Of a stretch of DNA of 64,000 bases, positions 40,120 to 49,736 are shown piece by piece (position 1 is the first letter of the stretch; the number at the start of each line of letters is the position of its first letter). The stretch is from Lachnospiraceae bacterium. Lineage in GTDB: Bacteria; Bacillota; Clostridia; Lachnospirales; Lachnospiraceae. A program made the translations under genes and the position numbers. The DNA is taken from the NCBI GenBank assembly GCA_022510525.1, contig JAFLTH010000002.1, forward strand, positions 1 to 64,000, read 5' to 3'. Under the pieces are notes generated by a model. It was given only the letters and a program-made list of their open reading frames with translations. It ran no database searches and was not told the DNA's origin.

Positions 40120-41630
40120 AAAAATTAACTCTTGAAGAAGTATTCTATTTTGCTTTTTTTATTTTATTATCTCTTGCAAAGGGCTTGGGGTTTTATGAGG
40201 GACAGGCGGTATTCAAACTTCTTGTCATACCGGCGTTTGTCTGCATATTCATAAAGATTTTTATTACCCCGTACACGAGACGACAATGGATAGTCCAGAT
40301 TGTGTTATTGTGCCTGACTGCCCTTGTTTATTTTGAATCAAGACAGCTTGGAATACTCTTTATAATGTTTACAATACTCGGAATGAAAAATATTTCCGTA
40401 GAAAAGTTATTTAAAACAGGCTTATGGATATGGACACTATGCGCCATAGTCTTAAGCATATTTTCCTTTTTCAGACTGGAACACACCATATACAGAGTGC
40501 ATCCCAAAATGGGCCTGGGACCGATATTCCGCTGGAGTCTTGGCTTTACCCATCCGAATATCCTGCATATTACTTACTTTGTATTATGTGCCTATATAAT
40601 TTATGAACTTGCGGACAACTATGCCTTTAAGCATTTCATAATATTGATGTTTATCAATGTTCTTGTATTTATTTATTCCATAAGTTATACGGGTTTTGGT
40701 ATCACAGCCCTGCTTCTTGCAGGCGGGCTTTATGTAAAAATAAGACCGAAGTTTAATTTATTTGAAAAAATAGCCGCGAATCTCATCCTTCCGGTTATTA
40801 TTGTGATTTCGTTTGTACTGCCGCTTATCCTATATATGCCCTGGGTACAAAAAATAAATGACATATTAGGCTCCAGAATATTGCTGGCAAACCTTTTTCT
40901 GCTTCCGGAATATATAAGTCCTTTTGGAGTAAAAACCGCAGACGTGTTACATTCATCCATAGCTTTGGACAGCTCTTATATATGGAGCTTCATAAATTAT
41001 GGCATCGTTCCGTTTATATTACTTATGCTTGCTTATCTTATTCTTATTGCGGATTACAGCCGCAGGCAGAAAACAAGGGAGCTTCTTATAGTAATATGCT
41101 TTTTGGGAGCGGGATTTACAGAACAGCTGTTATTTAATACATCTTTTAAAAATATAACCCTGCTTTTTCTGGGAGAACTCTTATTCAGACAAAAAGAAGA
41201 TGCAAGGGAATACCGTCTTATTCCTGCATTACAGCGTGATGTGGAACTTCCGGTTCCGAAACCGAATATAAGTATGCCTGCTCTCAAAAAGAGTTTTGCA
41301 TTCATTGCTGCCGGAGCCGTTATCGCCGTAATTCTGTGCGCTATGCTTTGGACCGAGCCTAAGGGTTATATCGTGCCGAGAGTTTATACCGACGGTTATG
41401 ACAAGGACTCTTCCGTTTATCTGGAAAGCGATACGGAACCGGAGTATGACGGATACGTGGTTATGAATTATCAGGATTCCAATACACCTATGCAGGTCGT
41501 AGAAGGCAATGTTGTCCGGATTGAAACCGTAAGATATTATTTGGGCAGTATATTAATAGGCGGATTTGCCGGGTATCTGCTATGTACAGTTGTCCGGACT
41601 TTATCAGGAAAGAGGAAAGTATATGATTAA
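40116..41630 (+). CDS. O-antigen polymerase/ligase-like membrane protein, copy 2
   Basis: Polytopic; LGFTHPNILHITYFVLCAYIIYEL; TTG start at 40116 preceded by gggagga. Confidence 0.78.
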   Translation: MKKLTLEEVFYFAFFILLSLAKGLGFYEGQAVFKLLVIPAFVCIFIKIFITPYTRRQWIVQIVLLCLTALVYFESRQLGILFIMFTILGMKNISVEKLFKTGLWIWTLCAIVLSIFSFFRLEHTIYRVHPKMGLGPIFRWSLGFTHPNILHITYFVLCAYIIYELADNYAFKHFIILMFINVLVFIYSISYTGFGITALLLAGGLYVKIRPKFNLFEKIAANLILPVIIVISFVLPLILYMPWVQKINDILGSRILLANLFLLPEYISPFGVKTADVLHSSIALDSSYIWSFINYGIVPFILLMLAYLILIADYSRRQKTRELLIVICFLGAGFTEQLLFNTSFKNITLLFLGELLFRQKEDAREYRLIPALQRDVELPVPKPNISMPALKKSFAFIAAGAVIAVILCAMLWTEPKGYIVPRVYTDGYDKDSSVYLESDTEPEYDGYVVMNYQDSNTPMQVVEGNVVRIETVRYYLGSILIGGFAGYLLCTVVRTLSGKRKVYD

Positions 41631-43548
41631 AAATGGTTTAAAATATTGCAGGATTCTAAAAACTGACATTAATGTCACAAATATGGCTGAAACCATTAAC
41701 TACATCACAACGAATCTAGAGGACTTAAAAGGCAATTACATCTGCGTTTCCAACGTGCATACGACAGTGATGTCATTTCGTGATGCAGAGTACCGAAAAA
41801 TCCAGAATGGCGGAGCTATGGCACTGCCCGACGGACAGCCTCTTTCTATTGTGAGTCGCATTAGAGGATACCATAACGCCAGAAGAGTTCCCGGACCTGA
41901 TTTGATGCCGGCTATCCTGAAACTTTCTGAAGAAAAGGGTTATAGCCACTACTTTTACGGAAGCACCGAACATACCCTTGAGGAACTGAAAAAAGCGATT
42001 TTGAAGGCCTATCCCGGGCTTAAGATTGCGGGAATGTATGCACCGCCCTTCAGGGAGCTGACTGAGGAAGAAGACGAGCAGATTGTAGCAAATATCAATG
42101 CGTCTAAACCGGATTTTATCTGGGTGGCTCTTGGAGCGCCTAAGCAGGAAAGGTGGATGTATGATCATAAGGACGGGGTAAACGGTCTTATGATTGGCGT
42201 GGGAGCTGCATTTGATTTCATTGCGGGAACGGTAAAGCGGGCGCCGATGTGGATGCAGAGACTGTGTCTGGAATGGGTATTTCGCATTATTCAGGATCCT
42301 AAGAGAATGATTCCGAGATATCTGAATACAAACTTTGCCTTTTTGTATCATACCCATAGGGAAAATCTGTATTTAGGTAAGAAAAGAAAACAGAAGAAAA
42401 AAGCCGGTAAAAGACTGAGAATTGCAATGATAGGGCATAAGAGAATACCGTCAAGGGAAGGCGGTATAGAGATTGTTGTGGATGAGCTGTCTGTAAGACT
42501 GGCAAAGATGGGGCATAAAGTTGATGCCTATAACAGATATGGACATCATGTCTCCGGTAAGAAGTATGATGAGGAATATGGGCGTGGAGACAGGAAATAT
42601 TATAAGGGAATAAGGATACGTATAATACCCACCTTTAGAAGCAGCAAATTAAACGCTATTGTATATTCGTTTCTGGCAACTGTCCGGGCGCTTTTTACAC
42701 CTTATGACATAATGCATTATCACGCCGAAGGTCCATGTGCTATGCTTTGGATACCTAAATTGTTTGGTAAAAAAGTTGTTGTAACGATTCACGGTTTGGA
42801 CTGGCAGCGTGCAAAGTGGGGAAGGTTTGCCTCTTTTGTAATTAAATTCGGTGAAAAGATGGCGGCAAAATATGCTGATGAAGTCATAGTATTATCTAAG
42901 AATGTGCAGGACTATTTTAAAGATACTTATGGACGAAATACCGTATTTATCCCAAACGGAATCGACAGGCCGGAAAAACGGAAGGCGGAATTAATAACGG
43001 AGAAATACGGGCTTGAGGAAAACGGATATTTCCTTTTCCTTGCAAGGATTGTGCCGGAAAAAGGTGCGCATTACTTAATTGAGGCATTCCGCAGTATTGA
43101 TACTGATAAGAAACTGGTGATTGCGGGCGGCAGCAGTCAGGCATTTGATTATATGGAAAAAATCCACCGCATGGCGGCTGAGGATGACAGAGTTATTATG
43201 ACCGATTTTGTGCAGGGGCAGGTTCTGGAAGAATTGTATTCCAATGCCTATGCTTTTGTGCTGCCAAGTGATGTGGAAGGAATGGCACTTTCGCTGTTGG
43301 AGGCAATGAGTTACGGAAATTGCTGTCTGGTAAGTGATATCAGTGAAAATACGGAAGTGACAGAGGATAAAGCCTTTGTTTTTGAAAAAGGCAATGTAGA
43401 TGATCTGAAAAACAAGCTGGAGTATATGCTTCAGAATCCTGAAAAAGTGGAAGAATATAAGAAACAGAGCAGCGATTATATATGCGGGAAATATAATTGG
43501 GATGATGTTGTTAAGCAGACTGTAGAGATATATTCTAAGTGCAGGTGA
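41623..43548 (+). CDS. GT26 (WecG/TagA/CpsF) - GT4 fusion glycosyltransferase
   Basis: N-term VSNVHTTVMSFRD, ALPDGQPL, VALGAPKQERWM, GVGAAFDFIAG; C-term GT4 (REGGIEIVVDELS, FVLPSDVEGMALSLLEAMSYGNCCLVSDISEN). Confidence 0.93.
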   Translation: MIKNGLKYCRILKTDINVTNMAETINYITTNLEDLKGNYICVSNVHTTVMSFRDAEYRKIQNGGAMALPDGQPLSIVSRIRGYHNARRVPGPDLMPAILKLSEEKGYSHYFYGSTEHTLEELKKAILKAYPGLKIAGMYAPPFRELTEEEDEQIVANINASKPDFIWVALGAPKQERWMYDHKDGVNGLMIGVGAAFDFIAGTVKRAPMWMQRLCLEWVFRIIQDPKRMIPRYLNTNFAFLYHTHRENLYLGKKRKQKKKAGKRLRIAMIGHKRIPSREGGIEIVVDELSVRLAKMGHKVDAYNRYGHHVSGKKYDEEYGRGDRKYYKGIRIRIIPTFRSSKLNAIVYSFLATVRALFTPYDIMHYHAEGPCAMLWIPKLFGKKVVVTIHGLDWQRAKWGRFASFVIKFGEKMAAKYADEVIVLSKNVQDYFKDTYGRNTVFIPNGIDRPEKRKAELITEKYGLEENGYFLFLARIVPEKGAHYLIEAFRSIDTDKKLVIAGGSSQAFDYMEKIHRMAAEDDRVIMTDFVQGQVLEELYSNAYAFVLPSDVEGMALSLLEAMSYGNCCLVSDISENTEVTEDKAFVFEKGNVDDLKNKLEYMLQNPEKVEEYKKQSSDYICGKYNWDDVVKQTVEIYSKCR

Positions 43549-43553
43549 TAAAC

Positions 43554-44876
43554 GTGAAAATATTAATGGTAAATAAGTTCCTCCACCCAAACGGCGGCTC
43601 GGAAACCTATATATTCGAACTTGGAAAACAGCTGACGGATATGGGTCATGAGGTGCAGTATTTTGGAATGGAGCATAAGGGCAGAATTGTAGGCAACAGG
43701 GTTGACAGCTACACTGCTGATATGGATTTTCATACCGGAAAACTGCAGAAGCTTTTTTATCCGTTTAAGATTATTTATTCTGTTGAGGCAAGGAAGAAGA
43801 TTAGAGCGGTCCTGCAGGACTTTCAACCGGATGTTGTACATCTTAACAATATAAACTTTCAACTGACTCCGGCAATCATATATGAGATTAGAGCATTCGA
43901 GAAAATGCAGGCAAGGCAGAATGCTCAAAGCAGCAATAGAAGGGCTATTAAGATAATTTATACCGCACATGATTACCAGTGGGTCTGCCCCAACCATATG
44001 ATGATGATACCATCCAATGAAAAACTTTGCTTTGCATGCAAAGGCGGTAAATTCGGGGCGTGTACAAAGAACAGATGTATTCACGACTCCCTTATAAAAA
44101 GCATTCTTGGCAGCATAGAGGCGTTTTATTATAAGTGGCGAAAGACCTATGCACTGGTGGATGTAATCATATGTCCGAGTGAATTTATGAAAAAGCAGCT
44201 GGACACCAATCCCATACTGGCTGAAAAAACTGTAGTGATGCATAATTTCATAACTGAGATGAGCCGGGATGAAAAATTAAGGTTAAATGATAAGACAGAA
44301 ACAGTCGGAGAAACCGAGGCTGATTCAGAGGCAGCAGAATCATGGACGAGGTTGAATGCGAAGCTTCCGGATAAATATGCCCTGTACTTTGGACGCTTCA
44401 GTACGGAAAAGGGTGTTGAAACCCTGCTGAATGCATGTAGAAAAACGTCGCAAATTAATTATGTTTTTGCCGGAACCGGTCCGCTGGAAAAAGAACTTGC
44501 CAAACTGCCAAACGTAACAAATGTGGGCTTTGTGCGAGGCATTGCATTACAAAAGCTCATTGCACAGTCACAGTTTAGTCTTTATCCCTCACAGTGGTAT
44601 GAGAATTGTCCTTTTTCGGTAATGGAATCACAGATATACGGTACGCCTGTTATCGCGGCAAATATCGGCGGAATACCTGAACTTATAGAGGATGGAGTTA
44701 CGGGCGAATTGTTTAAACCGGGTGATCAGTCACAGCTTGAGGAAAAAATAATAAGACTCTGGAATCAGCCTAAGCTATGCAGTAAATACAGTGAAAATTG
44801 TAAAAATATAAAATTCGATACAACTGAGGAATATTGTGGTAAAATAATAAGTGATATATACAGAAAGCAGGTATAA
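43554..44876 (+). CDS. Glycosyltransferase family 4
   Basis: HPNGGSETYIFELG, SLYPSQWYENCPFSVMESQIYGTPVIAANIGGIPELI. Confidence 0.9.
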   Translation: MKILMVNKFLHPNGGSETYIFELGKQLTDMGHEVQYFGMEHKGRIVGNRVDSYTADMDFHTGKLQKLFYPFKIIYSVEARKKIRAVLQDFQPDVVHLNNINFQLTPAIIYEIRAFEKMQARQNAQSSNRRAIKIIYTAHDYQWVCPNHMMMIPSNEKLCFACKGGKFGACTKNRCIHDSLIKSILGSIEAFYYKWRKTYALVDVIICPSEFMKKQLDTNPILAEKTVVMHNFITEMSRDEKLRLNDKTETVGETEADSEAAESWTRLNAKLPDKYALYFGRFSTEKGVETLLNACRKTSQINYVFAGTGPLEKELAKLPNVTNVGFVRGIALQKLIAQSQFSLYPSQWYENCPFSVMESQIYGTPVIAANIGGIPELIEDGVTGELFKPGDQSQLEEKIIRLWNQPKLCSKYSENCKNIKFDTTEEYCGKIISDIYRKQV

Positions 44877-44880
44877 GAGA

Positions 44881-45888
44881 TTGGCAAGAAGAACTTTGTA
44901 CGGAACCGTAATTGTGACCTACAGATGTAATGCACACTGCAATATGTGTGACTGCTTCCGTGACCCGTCGAGACCGGAAGAAGAAATCACTCTTGAAGAT
45001 ATTAAGAAGCTGCCGGAAATGGCATTTACCAATATTACAGGCGGAGAGCCTTTTATCAGACAGGATATACCGGATATAGTCAGAGAACTTTATAAAAAAT
45101 CTGACAGGATTGTCATTTCCACAAACGGTTATTTTACCGACAGAATCATAGCCCTCTGCAAGGAATTTCCCAAGGTGGGAATCCGTATCAGCATAGAAGG
45201 TCTGCAGGAGACAAATGATGCAATAAGGGGCATTCCCGACGGTTTCAACAGGGGTTATAATACATTAAAAACACTGGTTGAGATGAAACATCCCGATGTA
45301 GGTTTTGGTATGACGGTACAGGATATGAACTGCGAGGACCTGGTACCACTTTATAATATTGCCAATGATATGGGTATGGAATTTGCTACGGCAACCCTGC
45401 ATAACTCGTTTTATTTCAGAAAGACAGACAACAGGATTGATGATAAACTCAAAGTATCACGTAATTTTGAAAAACTTATAAATGAGCTTTTGAAGTCCAA
45501 ATCGCCTAAAAAGTGGTTCAGGGCATATTTTAATCATGGTCTTATCAATTATATATACGGCAATAAGAGGCTTCTGCCCTGTGATATGTCGAAAAATGCA
45601 TTTTTCATAGATCCGTTTTGCGATGTTATTCCGTGTAACGGTATGGAGAAAAAAGCGGTTATGGGAAATCTTCATAAGCAAAGCTGGGACGAGCTGTGGA
45701 ATTCCAGACAGGCCAAAGAGGTTCGCAGATGCACCAAAGAGTGTAACAGGAATTGCTGGATGATAGGAAGCGCGTCTCCTGCTATGCACAAGTATATCTG
45801 GGTACCGGCCTGGTGGGTGGTAAAACATAAGATTTTAAAGCGGGGAAAGTACAGCCTTAACGAAAATAAGTTTATTGAGAATATCTAA
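44881..45888 (+). CDS. Radical SAM protein with SPASM-like C-terminus
   Basis: CNAHCNMC (CxxxCxxC), TGGEPF, C-terminal Cys clusters CDVIPC and CTKECNRNC; TTG 44881 likely start (ORF extends to 44851). Confidence 0.87.
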   Translation: MARRTLYGTVIVTYRCNAHCNMCDCFRDPSRPEEEITLEDIKKLPEMAFTNITGGEPFIRQDIPDIVRELYKKSDRIVISTNGYFTDRIIALCKEFPKVGIRISIEGLQETNDAIRGIPDGFNRGYNTLKTLVEMKHPDVGFGMTVQDMNCEDLVPLYNIANDMGMEFATATLHNSFYFRKTDNRIDDKLKVSRNFEKLINELLKSKSPKKWFRAYFNHGLINYIYGNKRLLPCDMSKNAFFIDPFCDVIPCNGMEKKAVMGNLHKQSWDELWNSRQAKEVRRCTKECNRNCWMIGSASPAMHKYIWVPAWWVVKHKILKRGKYSLNENKFIENI

Positions 45889-45938
45889 GCGGATGAACTC
45901 GAAAGTTATATGTTATTTAAGGAGAAAGAACAGGTTCT

Positions 45939-47009
45939 ATGGGGCGTTTAAAAAATAAGATAGAACAACTGAAATTTGCAATATATTGCTATAAAAAGGG
46001 TCAGGACAGCCGCTTTGTCAGGACTGTGAAACATCTCACCGACAAGAACAATCTGATATATGTTGAATCATATGGCGATAAGCAAAATGACGACACCGTC
46101 TTTTTCATAGATATGGAGGAGTCGCATTCAGGTTTTTTTGCCGATCATAATCGTTTGCTTGCCATGCTTTATTTTGCGGATAAGTATGATATGAAGCCGG
46201 TGGTGAAGTATCATAAAGGATATTGCTATGCGGAGAAGCAGCCTGTAAACGGGACTACCAATCCTTTTGAGTATTATTTTGAACAGCCTGCAGGGATAGG
46301 TTTGAAGGAGCTTAAGTCCTTTAAGCGGGTATTCAGGAGCAGAAAAGAGAATAGTTACGAAGTTAATAAACTCTGTGACGATCCAAACGGATATACCAGA
46401 AGTGAAGAATATTTGAATGAGATGGCGAGGATTACGGCCAAGTATATCCGCCTTAATCATATAGTAAAAGAAAAAATGGATAAGGAAATTATGGAGCTGC
46501 TTGATGTTGACCAAATCGGTCAAAACAATTCGGATTATCCAAATAGAAAAGTTCTGGCTGTACACGTAAGGGGAACGGATTTTAAGCAGAACTTTAACGG
46601 GCATCCTGTGAGCGTGGGTACTGACGAATACCTGGAAACTACTGTCCGTACATTTGAAAATGGCGGTTATGAAAAAGTATTTCTGGCTACGGATGACAGT
46701 AAGGCACTGGAGAAATACAGGAAGCAGTTTGGTGATAAAGTGATCTTTTATAAGGATGTAGTGCGAAGCGACGGAAATGATACGGTTATGCACAGTCAGA
46801 TGTCCAGAGAGAATCATCACTATCTGCTTGGTTATGAGGTACTCAGGGATATGTATACACTTGCAGCCTGTGACGGCTTGATTGCAGGTCTGTCACAGGT
46901 GAGTTATGCGGCGAGGATACAGAAGAAGAGTACCGGTAAAGAGTACAGTGATTTAATAATTCTGAATAAGGGAATCAATTATCATAAGAAAAATAACTGC
47001 CCTTCATAG
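45939..47009 (+). CDS. NodZ/O-fucosyltransferase-superfamily-like glycosyltransferase
   Basis: FFADHNRLLAMLYFADKY, VLAVHVRGTDFKQN, VFLATDDSKALEKY, LSQVSYAARI. Confidence 0.7.
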   Translation: MGRLKNKIEQLKFAIYCYKKGQDSRFVRTVKHLTDKNNLIYVESYGDKQNDDTVFFIDMEESHSGFFADHNRLLAMLYFADKYDMKPVVKYHKGYCYAEKQPVNGTTNPFEYYFEQPAGIGLKELKSFKRVFRSRKENSYEVNKLCDDPNGYTRSEEYLNEMARITAKYIRLNHIVKEKMDKEIMELLDVDQIGQNNSDYPNRKVLAVHVRGTDFKQNFNGHPVSVGTDEYLETTVRTFENGGYEKVFLATDDSKALEKYRKQFGDKVIFYKDVVRSDGNDTVMHSQMSRENHHYLLGYEVLRDMYTLAACDGLIAGLSQVSYAARIQKKSTGKEYSDLIILNKGINYHKKNNCPS

Positions 47010-47038
47010 GGACACTTAAAAAGGGAGTAAAAGCTGCC

Positions 47039-48796
47039 ATGATAAAGCAATTATCTTATATATTTAATCGTAAAGAAAAAATAAAGATTTTTATTTTGTT
47101 TATAGTGGCAATTGTCGGAAGTTTACTTGAATGCGCCAGCGTTGGGGTTTTTCAGCCGTTTGTAGAGCTGTTTATGGACCCTGCGGCGATACAGGAAAAT
47201 GAATATCTGAATTACGCATATAATCTATTGGATTTTCAATCATCCAAGGATTTCCTCAGCGCAATGGCCATTGCAATTATGGCTATCTTTATAATCAAGA
47301 ACATATACCTTATTATTGAAAAATATGCAATATATACTTTTTCATATAATGTGCAGATGAAAATATCTACAGGTCTGCTCAAGGCTTATGTAAGCGAGCC
47401 TTATACTTTTCACCTGAATAAAAATATAGCCGTCCTTCAAAGGAGCGTGCAGGAAGACTCGGACAATTTTACCAAGGCGATCATACATTTTATGGAGCTT
47501 GTAGTAGAAGTTATGGTATGTATTGCGCTTGGAATTTATCTTTTTGATGTCAGCAAATCCATAACGGTTATAGTAGTAAGCCTTCTGATAATCTGTGTGG
47601 GAATCTTTACAGCGATATCCAGGAAGTTTGCAAGAGAGCTTGGAAAGGATGCGCAGGGCTATAAGGCAAAGCTCTATCAGTGGATGAACCAGTCACTTGG
47701 CGGAATCAAAGAAGTGAAGGTACTTAACAGGGAAATGTTCTTTATAAAATCATATTCCGGATACTTTAAAAAGTATATCAAAGGACTCAAAATCAGCAGA
47801 CTGATTGGAACAATACCCAAATATATAGTAGAAATGGTAAGTATGGCAGGCCTTTTGCTTGCGCTGATTGTTAAAATAAATTATGGCCAGACAGATGATC
47901 TTGCAGCTTTTGTTCCGCAGCTGTCAGCGTTTGCGGTAGCAGCGTTCCGACTGCTGCCATCCATAGGACGTATTAATGAACATGTTACGGGGATTATGTA
48001 TGCGGCACCATCCATAGAACTGGTATACCATGACTTAAAAGAGGTTCAGGATATCAAGAGTTTGGAAGCCTGTGAAGAAGGCGTTCTGTCACTGGAAAAT
48101 GAACTTACTATCAGAGATGTATGCTATCATTACCCTGATAATGAAGAAAATGTTATTGATTTTGCAAACTTTACCATAAAAAAAGGTCAGACTGTTGCAT
48201 TGATCGGAGAATCCGGAGCCGGTAAGACCACTATGGCGGATATAATTCTGGGTCTGCTTACTCCACAGTATGGAAAGATAAAAGCAGATGGCGTAAATAT
48301 TTTTAAGAATATGGATAAATGGCATCATGGTATCGGATACATTCCGCAGACCATATACCTGTCTGACGATACAATCCGTAATAATGTAGCCTTTGGTGTG
48401 GACGAAGACAAGATTGACGATGAAGCGATAGAAAATGCACTAAAAAAAGCGCAGCTTTGGAACTTTGTGGAAGGCCTTAACGAAGGACTTGAGACTCTTG
48501 TAGGTGACAGGGGTGTCAGATTGTCCGGAGGACAGAGACAGCGTATCGGAATAGCAAGAGCGCTTTACCATAACCCGGAGATTTTAATCCTGGATGAGGC
48601 AACTTCGGCACTTGATAATGATACTGAGGCAGCAGTAATGGAAGCCATAGAAAGTCTTCGCGGTGAAAAGACAATGATAATCATAGCCCACAGACTTACC
48701 ACCATACGAAATGCAGATATGATTTATGAAGTTGTGGACGGCAAAGTGGAGCAAAGAAGCAAGCAGGAAGTACTAAGCAAAAATGCTGCAGATTAA
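47039..48796 (+). CDS. ABC transporter, fused permease-ATPase (PglK/MsbA-like), copy 2
   Basis: GESGAGKTT, LSGGQRQRIGIARAL, DEATSALD; paralogous to 20457-22247. Confidence 0.93.
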   Translation: MIKQLSYIFNRKEKIKIFILFIVAIVGSLLECASVGVFQPFVELFMDPAAIQENEYLNYAYNLLDFQSSKDFLSAMAIAIMAIFIIKNIYLIIEKYAIYTFSYNVQMKISTGLLKAYVSEPYTFHLNKNIAVLQRSVQEDSDNFTKAIIHFMELVVEVMVCIALGIYLFDVSKSITVIVVSLLIICVGIFTAISRKFARELGKDAQGYKAKLYQWMNQSLGGIKEVKVLNREMFFIKSYSGYFKKYIKGLKISRLIGTIPKYIVEMVSMAGLLLALIVKINYGQTDDLAAFVPQLSAFAVAAFRLLPSIGRINEHVTGIMYAAPSIELVYHDLKEVQDIKSLEACEEGVLSLENELTIRDVCYHYPDNEENVIDFANFTIKKGQTVALIGESGAGKTTMADIILGLLTPQYGKIKADGVNIFKNMDKWHHGIGYIPQTIYLSDDTIRNNVAFGVDEDKIDDEAIENALKKAQLWNFVEGLNEGLETLVGDRGVRLSGGQRQRIGIARALYHNPEILILDEATSALDNDTEAAVMEAIESLRGEKTMIIIAHRLTTIRNADMIYEVVDGKVEQRSKQEVLSKNAAD

Positions 48797-48817
48797 GAGA
48801 AAGGCAAGGTCGTTGGT

Positions 48818-49690
48818 GTGGACATAAAAAGAATAGTCAAGGATATACTTGCCCAGATTGATTACTCACTTTATCGTATGGGTGTTAAAAAATGCAATAT
48901 TAAAGTGCATACGATAGAGGAAACAATAGATGAGCTTATTAATACAAATAAGAGCATGATCAGATACGGCGACGGTGAAATAACCATGATTCGCGGAAGA
49001 AGTCTGGTGTTGCAGCAGGTGGAACCTGAAATCATAGAAGGTTTGAAGAGAATGCTAAACTATGAATATGACGGAATGATAGTAACTATACCCGAAATCT
49101 TTGGTGACCTATCCATCTACCGTAAGGAAAGCCGTCAGTTTTGGAAAGATCACCTGCTTTTCAGCCGCAAAGTTTATGAAAAGTACTGCAATCCCGAGAG
49201 AGAATACTACAATACATCGGTTTCCAGATTCTATAACTACATGAGCGATAAGAGCAAATGTGAAAAATGGATTGATAAAATTAAACTGATATGGAAAGAT
49301 AAAGATGTTGTAGTAGTAGAAGGCGAACGCACTCACAACGGAGCCGGCAATGATTTGCTTGACAGCGCCGGATCTGTAGAAAGGATAATAGGCCCAAGCA
49401 GCGATGCCTACGGTAAACTCGATGAACTGATGGAATGCTGCAGACAATACCCAAAAGATAGACTCTTTCTTGTATCTCTTGGAGTTGCCGCCAAATTTCT
49501 AACGGAGAGATTATTTCTTGAAGGCTACCGTTCCTTGGATATCGGGCACCTTGATATGGAATATGAGTGGTATCTTCATAAGGCTGATAAAAAAGAAAAA
49601 ATACCTAAGCATGATGTAATAGGGGAGGAAGCGAATAAAAATGCAGGCTATCATAAGTATTTATCCCAGATAAAACATCGTGTAAAATGA
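48818..49690 (+). CDS. GT-D-fold glycosyltransferase (DUF1792-like)
   Basis: MIRYGDGEITMIRG motif; VVEGERTHNGAGNDLLDSAGSVERIIGPSSDAY; GTG start. Confidence 0.85.
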   Translation: MDIKRIVKDILAQIDYSLYRMGVKKCNIKVHTIEETIDELINTNKSMIRYGDGEITMIRGRSLVLQQVEPEIIEGLKRMLNYEYDGMIVTIPEIFGDLSIYRKESRQFWKDHLLFSRKVYEKYCNPEREYYNTSVSRFYNYMSDKSKCEKWIDKIKLIWKDKDVVVVEGERTHNGAGNDLLDSAGSVERIIGPSSDAYGKLDELMECCRQYPKDRLFLVSLGVAAKFLTERLFLEGYRSLDIGHLDMEYEWYLHKADKKEKIPKHDVIGEEANKNAGYHKYLSQIKHRVK

Positions 49691-49736
49691 TTGAATATGC
49701 TTTATTATCCAACCCGTAAGGAAGGTTTATTTAACC

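Noticed and set aside
43563-44243. 226-aa minus-strand ORF
   Set aside because: Antisense shadow of the GT4 at 43554; no recognisable domain.
46128-46820. 230-aa minus-strand ORF
   Set aside because: Antisense shadow of the NodZ-like CDS; no recognisable domain.
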